A stretch of DNA of 64,000 bases. Source: Costus lasius (Eukaryota; Streptophyta; Magnoliopsida; Zingiberales; Costaceae). Position 1 is the first letter of the stretch; each line of letters opens with the position of its first letter. Below are positions 35,854 through 47,519 of the stretch, piece after piece. The translations under genes and the position numbers were made by a program. Under the pieces are notes generated by a model. The model was not told the DNA's origin and did not search any database. It was given only the letters and a program-made list of their open reading frames with translations. The stretch is from the NCBI GenBank assembly GCA_027563935.2, contig CM050453.2:63782018-63846017 (forward strand). Direction: 5' to 3'.

Positions 35854-38800
35854 ATGAGCTTCAATGTGCGATCCCTACTGGAAAGGGAGAAGTTTGCTGG
35901 GCCAAACTTCTCGGACTGGTTCGGACACCTTAAGATTGTTCTTAAGGCTGAGAGGAAACTGTATGTCCTCGAGACGGCTGTGCCGCCTCAACCCGCTCCG
36001 AACGCCGCAAGGGCGGTTCGTGATGCCTATGAAAAGCACGTCAATGATAGCATTGATGTCGCTTGCCTGATGCTAGCGTCTATGACGCCACCGCTGCAGC
36101 GTCAGCATGAGGATATGTCGGCTATAGAAATTATAGCGAACCTCAAGATGCTGTATGCTGCACAGGCGAGGACAGAACGCTATAATCTGACGAAGCTCTT
36201 CTTTCAGAGCAAACTGGCTGAAGGGAGCCCAGTGGGAGCCCACGTGCTCAAAATGATTGGGCACAAGGAGGCTCTAGAGAAACTGGGGCATTCCATCAAC
36301 CAGGAGCTTGCTGTAGATATTATTCTGCAGTCTCTCCCGCCTTCTTTCGATGCGTTCATTATTAACTTTAATATGAACAAAATCGATTGTACTCCGGCAG
36401 AGCTGCTGAATATGCTCTTGACTACTGAGGAAACTCTGAAGGGAAAGCCTTCAACCTCTGTCTTGATGGTTCCTTCAAGGAACAAGAAGAAGGGGAAGAA
36501 GGGCAAGGCCCCTGTAAAGAACTACAGTAAGGCTCTGAAACAAAAGGTGAAGCGGGCGAAGGACAACAGGTGTTTCCACTGTGGCCAGCTGGGTCACTGG
36601 AAAAAGGACTGTAAAGCGCTCCAAGGAGATAAGAGGGGAAGCATCGCTTCTGGCTCAGGTATATTTGTGACTGAGGTCATGTTATCTTCTTCTTTTATTT
36701 CATGGGTGTTGGACACTGCATGTGGAGTTCACATTTGTTCAAATGTACAGGAACTCAAGAGAAGAAGGCAGGTGGGACAGCATGAGGTAGACCTACGCGT
36801 TGGAAACGGGGCACGGGTTGCTGCTGTTGCTGTAGGAGACTATTTCATTTCTTTACCATCTGGCATTGTATTGGAATTAAACAATTGTTATTTTGTACCG
36901 AGTATCACCAAAAATATTATCTCTATTCCTGCTCTTGTCAGGAAAGGATTTGCCTTTGAATGCAACATTTCAAAGTGTGTTTTATCTTATGATAATATTG
37001 TTTATGGAACTGGTTCAATTAACAATGGGTTATTCATGTTGGACATGGAATATTCTGTACAAAACATTGATAATAAGAAAGCCAAGTATGCTGATGACAG
37101 CACCTTGTTATGGCATAGTCGTTTAGGCCATATTAACAAGAAGCGCATTAAGCGGTTGCATGATCATGGACTGCTGGGATCATTCTCCTATGAGGAGATT
37201 GATACATGCAAAGCTTGTTTGATGGGTAAAATGACGAAGTCACCTTTTCCTAACAAAGGTCAAAGGGCTTCAGGTTTACTTGACCTTATACACAGTGATG
37301 TGTGTGGGCCATTTAGTAAACATGCCAGAGGTGGCTATCAGTACTTCATTACCTTTACTGATGATTTCAGTAGGTATGGTTATGTCTATCTTATGAGACA
37401 TAAGAGTGAATCTTTTGACAAGTTCAAAGAGTTCAAAAATGAAGTACAGAATCAGCTAGGCCGAAATATCAAGACACTTCGTTCTGATCGAGGTGGAGAA
37501 TACTTGAGTCATGCGTTTACTGACTATCTAAAAGAGTGTGGGATTATCTCACAGCTCACTCCGCCAGGAATACCGCAATGGAATGGTGTGTCCGAGAGGA
37601 GAAATAGAACGTTACTTGATATGGTTCGTTCTATGATGAGTCAGGCTACTCTTCCATATTCCTTTTGGGGTTTTGCACTGGAAACAGCTGCAAAGGTACT
37701 AAACCGAGTGCCATCCAAGGCAGTTTCAAAGACGCCATATGAGTTATGGTATGGGAAACAGCCGAGCTTGTCATTTATCAGGATCTGGGGTTGCGAGGCT
37801 TATGTCAAAAAGCTCGCCTCTGGGAAACTGGAGAGCAGATCTGAGAAATGTATCTTTGTCGGTTACCCTAGGGAAACTAAGGGTTATTATTTCTACGATC
37901 CCAAAGAGAACAAAGTATTTGTTGCTCGGACGGCCATATTTCTTGAGAAGGAGTTTCTTCTACAAAAAGCCAGTGGGAGAGAAATAAAGCTGGATGAGAA
38001 TCCAGAGGAAGGACAAAGTAGTCAAGCGCAGTTGGATGAGCCTGAGCCGGTAGATCAGGTTACTGAACAACCTGAGGCTCAGATATCACGGGAACCGCGA
38101 AGATTGGGAAGGATCCGTCGACAGCCTGAGCGCTATGACGGAGTCTACATCATTGAAAATGATGAACCCCTCACTTATGCGGATGCGGTCAGTGGACCGG
38201 AGTCAGCTAGATGGCTTGAAGCTATGCGAGCCGAGATGGACTCCATGTCAGATAACCAAGTCTGGGATTTGGTTGATCCGCCTCCGGGAGTAATCCCTAT
38301 AGGCTGTAAATGGATCTTCAAGAAGAAGATTGACATGGATGGTAACGTGGTTACCTATAAAGGCAGGCTAGTTGCGAAAGGTTTCAAACAAATCTACGGG
38401 ATAGATTATAATGAAACTTTTTCACCTGTAGCCATGTTTAAGTCTATTCGGATTCTTTTCGCGATAGCTGCATATTATGATTATGAGATCTGGCAGATGG
38501 ATGTGAAGACGGCTTTCCTTAATGGAAAACTGGATGAGGATGTGTATATGACACAACCTGAAGGTTTCACTAATCCATCAGATCGTCATAAAATATGCAA
38601 ACTAAAGAAGTCCATTTATGGACTGAAACAAGCATCTAGAAGCTGGAATATTCGTTTTGATGAATCAATCTCTGAGTTTGGTTTCATCAAGAACGAAGAT
38701 GACCCGTGTGTATATAAGAGGTTTAGTGGGAGCGTGATTATATTCCTAGTCCTCTACGTCGATGACATCTTAATCATTGGAAACGATATTCCTGAACTGC

Positions 38801-39738
38801 ATGCTGTTAAAGCATGGTTAGGAAAATGTTTCCAGATGAAAGATTTAGGAGAAGCAGCCTATGTGTTAGGTGTGAAGATCTACAGGGATAGATCTAAGAG
38901 GCTTCTCGGGCTGTGCCAGAGTACTTACATCGATAAGGTCCTGGAAAGATTCCATTTAGAGAAATCTAAAAGGGGATATCTTCCAGTCAGACATGGTCTG
39001 AATCTTTCGAAGAGTCAGTGTCCACAAACACAGACTGAGAAAGAGGAAATGGACAATACGCCTTATGCTTTGGCTATTGGGTCCATTATGTATGCGATGT
39101 TGTGTACTCGCCCAGACGTCGCTTACGGGTTAAGCGTGACCAGTCGTTTCCAAAGTAATCCAGGACAGGCACACTGGATTGCAGTCAAGAACATCTTAAA
39201 ATATCTGCGGAGGACCAAAGATATGTTCTTGATATATGGTGGTCAGGAAGAACTCAGTATAGAAGGATATACTGACGCTTCGTTCCAGTCGGACCAGGAT
39301 GATTTCCGATCGCAATCAGGCTATGTTTTTAGCTTGAATGGTGGAGCAGTGGTGTGGAAGAGTTTCAAACAGTCAACTGTTCCTGATTCCACAACAGAAG
39401 CCGAGTATGTTGCAGCCTCGGAAGCATCCAAGGAGGCAGTGTGGATTCGTAAGTTCGTGAGAGAACTTGGTGTTGTTCCTTCGAGTGTCGATCCTTTGGT
39501 TATCTTCTGTGATAACACTAGAGCCATCGCACAAGCAAAGGAACCACGGTCGCACCAGAAGTCCAAGCACATACAGAGACGGTTTCACTTGATCCGGGAG
39601 ATCATTGATCGTGGCGAGATCAAAATTTGCAAGGTTCATACAGATGACAATCTGGCTGACCCGCTTACCAAGCCTCTGGCGCAGCAGAAGCATGAGAAGC
39701 ACTGTAATAACATGGGTTTGAGATTTCTCAACCATTAG
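35854..39738 (+). CDS. C3 Gag-Pol polyprotein, 1294 aa, intact
   Basis: This is the Ty1/copia polyprotein that packages, copies and integrates the element. Visible in order: Gag (1-235, starts MSFNVRSLLEREKF); zinc knuckle C240-C243-H248-C253; aspartic protease with D287-T-A in WVLDTACG; integrase zinc site H421, H426, C452, C455; integrase core D482, D545 and E581 (D-35-E spacing); reverse transcriptase with D883 in QMDVKTAFLNG and Y968-V-D-D971; RNase H with D1141, E1182 and D1220. The domain order protease-integrase-RT-RNase H is that of copia. The ATG at 35854 is the homologue of the C2 start. Gag and Pol are in one frame with no shift, as in most copia elements. Q1022 (38917-38919) is the codon that is TAG in C1, C2 and C4. 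One unusual residue is R in CDNTRAIA, where the relatives have G. Expression is not shown. Confidence 0.96.
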   Translation: MSFNVRSLLEREKFAGPNFSDWFGHLKIVLKAERKLYVLETAVPPQPAPNAARAVRDAYEKHVNDSIDVACLMLASMTPPLQRQHEDMSAIEIIANLKMLYAAQARTERYNLTKLFFQSKLAEGSPVGAHVLKMIGHKEALEKLGHSINQELAVDIILQSLPPSFDAFIINFNMNKIDCTPAELLNMLLTTEETLKGKPSTSVLMVPSRNKKKGKKGKAPVKNYSKALKQKVKRAKDNRCFHCGQLGHWKKDCKALQGDKRGSIASGSGIFVTEVMLSSSFISWVLDTACGVHICSNVQELKRRRQVGQHEVDLRVGNGARVAAVAVGDYFISLPSGIVLELNNCYFVPSITKNIISIPALVRKGFAFECNISKCVLSYDNIVYGTGSINNGLFMLDMEYSVQNIDNKKAKYADDSTLLWHSRLGHINKKRIKRLHDHGLLGSFSYEEIDTCKACLMGKMTKSPFPNKGQRASGLLDLIHSDVCGPFSKHARGGYQYFITFTDDFSRYGYVYLMRHKSESFDKFKEFKNEVQNQLGRNIKTLRSDRGGEYLSHAFTDYLKECGIISQLTPPGIPQWNGVSERRNRTLLDMVRSMMSQATLPYSFWGFALETAAKVLNRVPSKAVSKTPYELWYGKQPSLSFIRIWGCEAYVKKLASGKLESRSEKCIFVGYPRETKGYYFYDPKENKVFVARTAIFLEKEFLLQKASGREIKLDENPEEGQSSQAQLDEPEPVDQVTEQPEAQISREPRRLGRIRRQPERYDGVYIIENDEPLTYADAVSGPESARWLEAMRAEMDSMSDNQVWDLVDPPPGVIPIGCKWIFKKKIDMDGNVVTYKGRLVAKGFKQIYGIDYNETFSPVAMFKSIRILFAIAAYYDYEIWQMDVKTAFLNGKLDEDVYMTQPEGFTNPSDRHKICKLKKSIYGLKQASRSWNIRFDESISEFGFIKNEDDPCVYKRFSGSVIIFLVLYVDDILIIGNDIPELHAVKAWLGKCFQMKDLGEAAYVLGVKIYRDRSKRLLGLCQSTYIDKVLERFHLEKSKRGYLPVRHGLNLSKSQCPQTQTEKEEMDNTPYALAIGSIMYAMLCTRPDVAYGLSVTSRFQSNPGQAHWIAVKNILKYLRRTKDMFLIYGGQEELSIEGYTDASFQSDQDDFRSQSGYVFSLNGGAVVWKSFKQSTVPDSTTEAEYVAASEASKEAVWIRKFVRELGVVPSSVDPLVIFCDNTRAIAQAKEPRSHQKSKHIQRRFHLIREIIDRGEIKICKVHTDDNLADPLTKPLAQQKHEKHCNNMGLRFLNH

Positions 39739-39742
39739 AATA

Positions 39743-39758
39743 AGTGCAAGTGGGAGAT
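39743..39758 (+). other. C3 polypurine tract
   Basis: GTGCAAGTGGGAGAT directly before the 3' LTR. The purine-rich AAGTGGGAGA core is shared by C1, C2 and C4 and is the likely plus-strand primer. Confidence 0.7.
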
Positions 39759-41462
39759 TGTTGGGGTATGCCCTTAAGGCTAATGTTTGAGGCCTTGGGA
39801 TTGTAATAGTATCATTGTATAAACTCTTAAGTTTATAAAGGCAATGGTTGTTATTCAGGTTGTTACCTTGTCTGCTGTAATAAGTGTACTACTGAATAAT
39901 GTCTCAAAGCTGTTCAGCTAGGCTGACATGCACTGATGTCCTTAGTCGATATATCTTGGTGAACATGAGACAGCCTTGATATGGTTAAGACTAATATGTG
40001 TTCTAATCTTATAGGATGCTTCGAGCATGGAATAAGATATAGACTCATGGGTACATTGGATGTACTGGACAGACCCTACTAGGATATTCAATTGCTTGTC
40101 ACAATGTGAATAATCCTTGTATGCTACAAGTGGCACATGTCCTTTGACTTGAGATCACTTGTGTTTCTAAATGATGAATGTCATTGTTTTGAGGTAGTTC
40201 AATATCATTTGAAATATAATGGTTCTAGACTATCTTGGATAATGATCATGAGTCAGGTTAGGACACTAGTGATAGATAAAGGATTGCCGTCTCCTTGTTC
40301 AAGGAGTGTGGTGTTCTAAAGGGGCCCCCCTGAATGAGATGATTGAGAATAGTGTATGGCCATACCCAGGTGACTATGCTCATCTGATCTAATCATGCTC
40401 ATCATATTGGAACTACAAGCTTGACAGGCTTGTCCAATCAGAACATCCAGTGGCAAAGGAAACATGTATGCCTAGTGAGTTGATTCACACTTGTGCTGTG
40501 ATTTGGGTGAAGTCTTGGAAGACTCTTTCCTTTATATCGGGAGACAGTGATGTGTTGCTAGATACCCCTCACTGATCGTGATAACGTAAGTTATCGTTAC
40601 CGACATTTAAAGGAAACCCTTAGGGTCGCACAATTTGATGATATGGCTTGCTTAAGTCAGATCGTGTGGACTGAATTGTTTGGATTCAGTTTAAAGGAGT
40701 TTAAACTCTGATTGTAAGTGAGATCTGGTCTGATCATGTTTGATTGATTAGGGCATGAGATCGGTAAGCTTCGATCGAGAGAAGTGATGCTAGATCAGTG
40801 AGATCAGATGCATCAAAAGATCAACGGTTAGATCTTGAACCATTTGGTTCAGAGAGAGATCTAGACCATGGCTTGGGTTGTTTTGGTTTGGTCATTGAAC
40901 CAAAAGCGTTGGACCGAATTCCATTGAACCGGTTCACACATGTGTGAACGGTTGGTTCAAGGTGGAAGCGTTTTAGGGCGGTTTGCTTTGAGTGGGCGAA
41001 AGCTTCATGACTTTCCATATTGGGAAATCATGTAACGCCTCATCTAAAATAAACGCCTCAACGCATGTTGTCTTCTTGCTTGGTCGTCTATCCATTCGAG
41101 AAGAGGTTGGTTTTGATGAAAAGAAGAAGAGCTTCATCGCCCTAGCCGAAAGTGTTCTTCATCTCCTTCATACGACAAGAGGACAAGAACCTTGAAGCCT
41201 TGCTAGCACAAGGACGACAAGGAGTGAGCCAACTTCATCTTGTGTGTGGCACACTTTGGAGGAGAACCCTATCGTTCTCTAGCTTCCAAGCCGACTCCTT
41301 CTTCATGGCTATGGTAAAAGATCTTAACTTGATCTTTGAATTGAAAGAAGTTGATTATATAGACATACTACATGCGATCCTATGCAAACCCTATTTCCGC
41401 CCATGCAAAATCTTATGTTGCGCATGTTTAGGGTTTCACCCCCTTACTCTAGGGACCTTTCA
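39759..41462 (+). repeat. C3 3' LTR (1704 bp)
   Basis: Same length as the 5' LTR. The differences I found by eye are near 33298/40763, 33651/41116, 33731/41196 and 33773/41238. Confidence 0.93.
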
Positions 41463-41467
41463 ACCCC

Positions 41468-42350
41468 TCACTGATCGTGATAACGTAAGTTATCGTTACC
41501 GACATTTAAAGGAAACCCTTAGGGTCGCACAATTTGATGATATGGCTTACTTAAGTCAGATCGTGTGGACTGAATTGTTTGGATTCAGTTTAAAGGGATT
41601 TAATCTCTGATTGTAAGTGAGATCTAGTCTGATCATGTTTGATTGATTAGGGCTTGAGATCGGTAAGCTTCGATCGAGAGAATGGATGCTAGATCGGTGA
41701 GATCAGGAGCATTAAGAGATGAACGGTTAGATCTTGAACCTTTAGGGTTTATTGTGATCTAGACCAAATTGCTTGGCTTAATTGGTCTTTGAACTAAACC
41801 CAAATTGAACCAGCTCATCAAGTGAGCGCATGGTTCAAGGGTGAAGAGGAATTTGCGATTGGGGTAAACCCATGGTCGCATGTTGAGGAGTGGCTTTCTA
41901 TTTTTAGAAGGCATGATCACTTACGTGACCACGCCTCACGTTACTCTCCTTTTCACGCCTATTGTCGCCTTGGCTCATGCTCTCGACGTTAGAGCATTCT
42001 CATGGTTGAAGGGGTTGACGATAAGGGAGGTCTCGCCAAGCAAAACTTCTTCTTTTCCCTTTCCATTCGAAAAAGGACTCCTTAGAACCTTGCTAGCACA
42101 AGGAGCACTAAGGGAATAGGCGACATCATCTTGTGTGTGCACCATTTGGAGGAGAAGCGCTTGAGTCTCTTCTTCCTAGACGCCATCCAAGGAATGGCTT
42201 CGGTAAGAATCGATTCCTTCATTCTTGTTTGCAATCGGTTTAAAAGTTGATCATATCTCATGCTATCGATCCCTAGAAATCCATTCCGCTGCTTTAAAAC
42301 CTCCATATGCGCCAGTAGGGTTTCGCCCCCCCTTGTTTAGGGGACTTTCA
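41468..42350 (+). repeat. C1 3' LTR, part 2 (883 bp)
   Basis: Continues C1 after C3 with TCACTGATCGTGATAACG and ends GGGACTTTCA. It matches 12817-13699 with few differences and is followed by the C1 TSD GATTC. Confidence 0.92.
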
Positions 42351-42355
42351 GATTC

Positions 42356-42983
42356 GGACTCGTAAAAATTGCGTTTTTGACTGGGTATTACACTGCCAGT
42401 AAAATCGGCTGAGTGTTCTGTTCTGGAAACGCTGGAAAATACGGCACCGTAATTTGGTTTACGGCAATGCTGTAAAATTGGCTGAACTCTCTGGTCGGAT
42501 TTATTGGGGAAATACGGCCCGTGTAATTCTTTACGGCAATGCCGTAATTTCGGCAAAAGTCTCTGTTCAGAAAGTGCCCCAAAATACGGCCGTGTAAATC
42601 CTTACAGCGGTGCCGTATTTTCGCAAAAACCTTATGTTTGGAAAATCACCAAAATGTGGCCGTGATCTCGATAATACGGTAGCCGTGAAAAATACGGTAC
42701 CGTAAAATTCCTTACGGTACTACAGTATTTTGGTCTTTAGCCTCGATTTACGTGAAAATTCTTGTGTGACCTCCTCTTGATGATGGTAACTCTTCCATGT
42801 CTTTGATTTTGCTTAAAACTCCCAAAATAGTGCCTTTTTACTTGAAAATCATGAAAAACCAAAATAGAAGTAGACTTTGCAATACTCGATGAATTTAGCA
42901 TGTAAACAAGTAAAAGATCCTCAATTTAGCATGAAAAGATATCTAAAATGATACAAAATATACTATATATTTTGGTGTCATCA
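42356..42983 (-). repeat. Y right LTR (5' LTR), part 2
   Basis: Continues Y after C1 and matches about 6155-6800. Ends GGTGTCATCA at 42983, then the Y duplication AGTTG. It includes the dyad array at 42390-42730. Confidence 0.85.
42390..42730. repeat. Array of dyads, right Y LTR
   Basis: Copy of the array at 6190-6545 with single-base changes, several of which turn CG into TG or CA (for example GGCAATGCTGTAA against GGCAGTGCCGTAA). Confidence 0.78.
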
Positions 42984-42988
42984 AGTTG

Positions 42989-43073
42989 AATCAAAGCATG
43001 TCCCTAACCATATAAAATAGTCAATGACCTCAAGTCAAGGGATCAATGCATCTCCTGTCACTTGTGAGGATAA
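42989..43073 (-). repeat. X2 LTR, fragment 2 of 3
   Basis: Short piece between Y and C4. It matches X3 at about 49195-49280 (ACCTCAAGTCAAGGGATCAA, CACTTGTGAGGATAA). It ends in GATAA (43069-43073), the C4 target site. Confidence 0.88.
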
Positions 43074-44747
43074 TGTTGGGGTATGCCCTTAAGGCTAATG
43101 TTTGAGGCCTTGGGTTGTTATCAGTATCATGTATAAACTCTATGTTTATAAAGGCAATGGTTGTTATTCAGGTTGTTGCATTATCTGCTGCTATATGTAT
43201 ACTTCTGAATAATGTCTCAATGGTGTTCAGCTTGGCTGACATGCAGTATTGTCCTCAGTCGAGATATCTTGGTGAACATGAGACAGCCTTGATATGATTG
43301 AGACTAATATGTGTTCTAATCTTATAGGATGCTTCGAGCATGGAATAAGATGTAGACTCATAGGTACATTGGATGTACTGGACTGACCCTACTTAGGATA
43401 TTCAATTGTTTGTCACAATGTGAATAATCCTTGTATGCAAACAAGTGGCATATTTCCTCTGACTTGAGATCACTTGTGTTTCTAAATGATGATTGGCATT
43501 GTCTTGAGGTAGTTCAATATCATTTGAAATATAATGGTTATAAATTATCTTGGATAATGAACATGAGTCATGTTAGGGCACTAGTGATAGATATAGGATT
43601 GCCTTCTCCTTGTTTGGAGTGTGATGTTCTAAAGGGGCCCCCTGGATGAGATGGTTGAGAAAGTGTATGGCCATACCCAGATGACTATGTTCATCCGATC
43701 TAATCATTCTCATCATGTTGGAGTTACAGGCTTGACACGCTTGTCCAACGAGAACATCCAGTGGCAAAGGAAACATGTATGCCTAATGAATTGAATTCAC
43801 GTTTGTGCTGTGTTTGGGTGTAGTCTTGGAAGACTCTTTCCTTTATATCGGGAGACAGTGATGTGTTGCTAGATACCCCTCTCTGTTCGTGATTACGTAA
43901 GTTATCGTTACCGACATTAAAGGAAACCCTTAGGGTCGCACAATTTGATGATATGGCTTACTTATGTCAGATCGTGTGGACTGAATTGTTCTGATTCAGT
44001 TTAAAGGAGTTTAAACTCTGATTGGAAGTGAGATCTGGTCTGATCATGTTTGATTGATTAGGGCTTGAGATCGGTAAGCTTCGATCGAGAGAATTGATGC
44101 TTGATCGATGAGATCAGGAGCATAAAGAGATGTGTGGTTAGATCTTGAGCCTTTCGGTTTAATAAGGTCTAGACCAAGGCTTGGTTTAATTTGGTCTTTG
44201 AACCAAATTCAATTGAACCGGTTCATCAAATGAACGCTTGGTTCAAAGGGAGATGAAGGATGCGATAGGTTCACTTGGAGTGAACGCATGAGAGATTAAA
44301 TGCTTACTATTTTTAGAAGCCATGTTTTCTTTTTGGAAACCGCCCCACGTTTTCAATCGTGAAAACGCTTCTCTCGTCGCCATCTTCTCCTCTCGACATC
44401 CCTCTCGTCTTGTGGGAGACTTGACGAAAAGAAGGAAGTTGGAGAACACCAAGTGTGCATCTCATCTCCTTACACGATCAGGAATCCTTGGAGGTCTTTG
44501 CTAGCACAAGGTTCACGCCAAGAAGGAAGCCCTCACCATCTTGTGTGCGTCTACTTTGGAGAAGAAGCACTCACCTCTTTCCCTTCCAAGTCGCCATCCA
44601 AACAATGGCTATGGTAAAATCTTAATCTGATCTTTGCAAGTTAATAGGTTAATCATAAGATCATGCCACATGCGATCCTCATGGAATCCTAGTTTCCGCC
44701 CATGCAAAAATCTTATATGTGCATGTTTAGGGTTTCGCCCCCTTTCA
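43074..44747 (+). repeat. C4 5' LTR (1674 bp)
   Basis: TG..CA ends. The inverted motif is altered here (GATTACGTAAGTTATC). It is followed by TGGTATCAAAG at 44750. Confidence 0.92.
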
Positions 44748-44749
44748 AT

Positions 44750-44760
44750 TGGTATCAAAG
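44750..44760 (+). other. C4 primer-binding site
   Basis: TGGTATCAAAG, the C3-type variant of the copia primer site, two bases after the LTR. Confidence 0.85.
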
Positions 44761-46577
44761 CGAGGTTCTGGTATGATCTATATGATTGCAAAATTTGTGT
44801 GATCCATGCTTGCGTTGAGTAGATCTAAATCTTATGATCATGCGAAAAATACATGCTATGAGATAGATGTATGTTTTTATTTTTGATTGCGCATGATGCT
44901 TGTTGGCGCATGTTGATTAGGTTTTTGTCAAAACTCACAATCTTGCGCGACTCCACTTAGATCTAAAAGCGCCTACTTGAAATACTTAGACGGGTTACTA
45001 GGGTTGAAGTCATCAGTCTAGGCTAGACCCAACAGTCTGATTAGACCATCTGACAGCCTAGATGGGTCGACCACATAGCACCTATGCGCAAGCATGAGGT
45101 GGCTATAGGTCGACTGCAGAAAGGCGTGTAGCGATGTCTGATTGAGGCAACCAGTGAACGATCATGATTAAGGCCCGGGGTCACACCCGCTTGCCAGAAA
45201 TCATGTGGGGCGTTCAGCCCTTAAGGCATGCATTGTTGGCCATGAGGTCGACTCAAGTCGGTTATGACTTGGTGCATGCAAGGGCAAGTGGGTCTGACTA
45301 GGTCTGATGAGTGGATCCCTATTAATGGACCGTTGTAAGGTAGTAGGGCACATAAGGAAATAAAATTGTTGCCAATGGGATTTTCAAAAAAAATTTTATT
45401 TTCTTGATTGGATCACATGTTGCTTGTCTAACCATGTTGGGTGTTTATTTCATCTTATGTGGTTTGCCCAATTTTTGTGTGCTGTGCTGGGGCCTGCGTG
45501 CCTGGATTAATTAATTGTAAATTATTATTGTGATCTGCGAATCACAATTCAATTTATGACAATGTGTAATTGACCTGCGAGTCAAAGCATGTCTAGATAG
45601 ATTAAAATGTAATTTAATCAGACATGAGCACAGAGAACACATGGCAGAAGCGCTTGCAGCAAGTGGCTTCACTAGTGGGAGGTCTAGAGTTCGACTCTAG
45701 CACAGGCGAAACCAGTCTGGTGGGCGCATCTGAGTTGTAGAGGGCGCTTGGGCCCGGACTAGGCCAGATGAGATGCAAGAGACCCATGAAGAGCTCAAGT
45801 GAAGACTTGTGTAAAACTAGGGTTTTACTTAGGCTTAATGGGCGTTTACCACATAAGATCATTGTGCTTTCAATTTACTGTTTTAAGTAATTTTAGCACC
45901 TGCATGATTTATCTTTCTGCTATCGCCATAGGATATGCATGATAGTAAGAAGATAAAAGGACCGTTAAAATCCAACGTTAAATATCAAGCACGTAAGCCT
46001 TCTGACGCGAAACCTCACTGTTCTGACTATCGTTGGGGCCGTGTTGTACCCACTCAGTGGGCACACCCATCTATCTTCAGACGGTGTGTGATTACACCTG
46101 CGTGTTACAGAGAAGGGATTTATCGCTTCTCGTTGCTCAGCATAGCACGTGGTGGTCCAGGGAGTAGGTCAGGTCAGCTTGACCATGTGGGCTACATATT
46201 GAGCATATGTTAGCTAAATGGAGGCAGCCATCTGTGGAATCAGAGACTGTGTTGTACCAACTCAATTGGCACAGTCTTCTGGATTGCCTAGATGAAGGGG
46301 AATCGCACGGGTTGGCGATTGGCATGGATAGCCTACCGGTGATTAGTGCTTGTACTCTCTGTGCATCTTATCTCGCCTGAGCGGGACGCGGAGACCAAGT
46401 ATGAAATCTGGATCCCATCTCACTAAAAGAGTGTTACTCTTTCGAACTGTTTTAATGGATTTTTCAGTCAGATAAAATAGTGAGAAAAGAATCATTCTTA
46501 AGTCCTGGATTGATTCTAACATTGATACTGACCTTGTTGTTCTTGCAATGTTGTAGATTACTGCAGCAACGAACACC
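44761..46577 (+). other. C4 long leader
   Basis: 1.8 kb, homologous to the C1 and C2 leaders. The tRNA-like stretch with AGTTCGACTCT lies near 45688-45698. It ends with a TTGTAG acceptor-like tract before gag. Confidence 0.7.
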
Positions 46578-47519
46578 ACAGCGTTCAATGTGCGATCCTT
46601 ACTGGAAAGGGAGAAGTTTGCTGGGCCAAACTTCTCAGACTGGTACGGACACCTTAAGATTGTTCTTAAGGCTGAGAGGAAACTGTATGTCCTTGAGACG
46701 GCAATACCGCCTCAACCCGCTGCGAACGCCGCAAGGGCGGTTCGGGATGCTTATGAGAAGCATGTCAATGATAGCATTGATGTCGCTTGCCTTATGCTTG
46801 CGTCTATGACGCCAGAGCTTCAGCGTCAGCATGAGGATTTATCTGCTATTGAAATTATAGCAAATTTCAAGATGCTGTATGCTGCACAGGCAAGGACGGA
46901 ACGCTATAACTTGACTAAACTTTTCTTTCAGAGCAAACTGACTGAAGGGAGTCCAGTCGGAGCTCACGTACTCAAGATGATTGGGTACAAAGAGGCTCTA
47001 GAGAAACTGGGACACACCATCAATCAGGAGCTTGTTGTAGACATTATCCTGCAGTCTCTCCCGGCCTCTTTCGATCCGTTCATCATTAATTTTAATATGA
47101 ACAAGAACGACTGTACCCCGGCAGAGTTACTGAACATGCTCTATACTACAGAGCAGACTCTTGAAAAGGGAAAGCCTTTATCCTCTGTCTTGATGATTCC
47201 TTCCAGGAACAAGAAGAAGGGGAAGAAGGGCAAAGCCCCTGTCAAGAGCTACAACAAGGCTCTGAAACAAAAGATCAAGCGGTCGAAGGAATACAGATGT
47301 TTCCATTGTGGCCAGCTGGGTCACTGGAAGAAGGACTGTAAAGCGCTCCAAGGAGATAAGAAGGGAAGCAAGCCTTTCACTTCTAGCTCAGGTATTTTCG
47401 TGACTGAAGTCATGGTATCTTCTTCTATTTCATGGGTGTTGGACACTGCATGTGGAGTTCACATTTGTTCAAATGTACAGGAACTCAAGAGAAGAAGACA
47501 GGTGGGACAGCATGAGGTG
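46578..47519 (+). pseudogene. C4 gag-protease part, no ATG, cut by X3
   Basis: Open from ACA (46578-46580, the codon that is ATG in C2 and C3) through Gag, the zinc knuckle CFHCGQLGHWKKDC and protease WVLDTACG to GTGGGACAGCATGAGGTG, where X3 interrupts. Relative to C3 it has small in-frame insertions: one codon in TLEKGKP and three in GSKPFTSSS. The stretch continues at 49613. Confidence 0.9.

Larger units (their letters stand above)
32294..41462 (+). mobile_element. C3: complete Ty1/copia element with intact gag-pol
   Basis: 9169 bp with ends TGTTGGGGTATG and GGACCTTTCA and a perfect TSD ACCCC (32289-32293 and 41463-41467), inserted in the 3' LTR of C1. Both LTRs are 1704 bp with about 4 differences by eye (about 0.2%), the lowest in the window. 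Primer site, leader, one 1294-codon frame and polypurine tract are all present in order. It is the youngest copia insertion here by nesting and by LTR similarity, and the only one that could be autonomous. Confidence 0.96.
12011..42350 (+). mobile_element. C1: Ty1/copia element carrying C2 and C3
   Basis: Bounded by TGTTGGGGTATG and GGGACTTTCA and flanked by the perfect TSD GATTC (12006-12010 and 42351-42355), inserted in the right LTR of Y. C2 splits its coding region and C3 splits its 3' LTR. Removing both with their duplications leaves about 8.9 kb. The 5' LTR is 1689 bp and the two parts of the 3' LTR add to 806 + 883 = 1689 bp, with about 10 differences by eye. The leader has two deletions relative to C2 (near 14778 and near 15110), which explains the shorter total. 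Gag lacks its ATG and pol has several stops, so C1 is not autonomous. Confidence 0.95.
4802..42983 (-). mobile_element. Y: Ty3/gypsy element of Tat/Athila type, split by C1
   Basis: Y is bounded by plus-strand ends TGATAGCCC (4802) and GGTGTCATCA (42983) and flanked by near-identical 5-bp repeats GGTTG (4797-4801) and AGTTG (42984-42988). These sit exactly where the X2 LTR is interrupted. Without C1 and its nested inserts, Y is about 7.8 kb: left (3') LTR 4802-6800, internal part 6801-10637, tRNA-Asp primer site 10638-10655, and right (5') LTR 10662-12010 plus 42356-42983. The internal part is only 3.8 kb and has no protease, reverse transcriptase or integrase. It carries only a gag-like frame with a CCHC knuckle, so Y is non-autonomous. 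The primer site and a conserved GGTTGCCTCCCAAG block near 9176 are typical of Tat/Athila elements. The mismatch in the TSD fits Y being older than the C elements. Confidence 0.85.

Noticed and set aside
36073..36506. Minus-strand frames opposite gag-pol, up to 139 codons
   Set aside because: They are repeated in register in every C element as antisense shadows of the conserved frame and show no domain of their own.
12011..42350. C1 to C3 as tandem copies from segmental duplication
   Set aside because: Each has its own TSD, its own LTR length class and precise insertion into the other, which shows separate transposition events.
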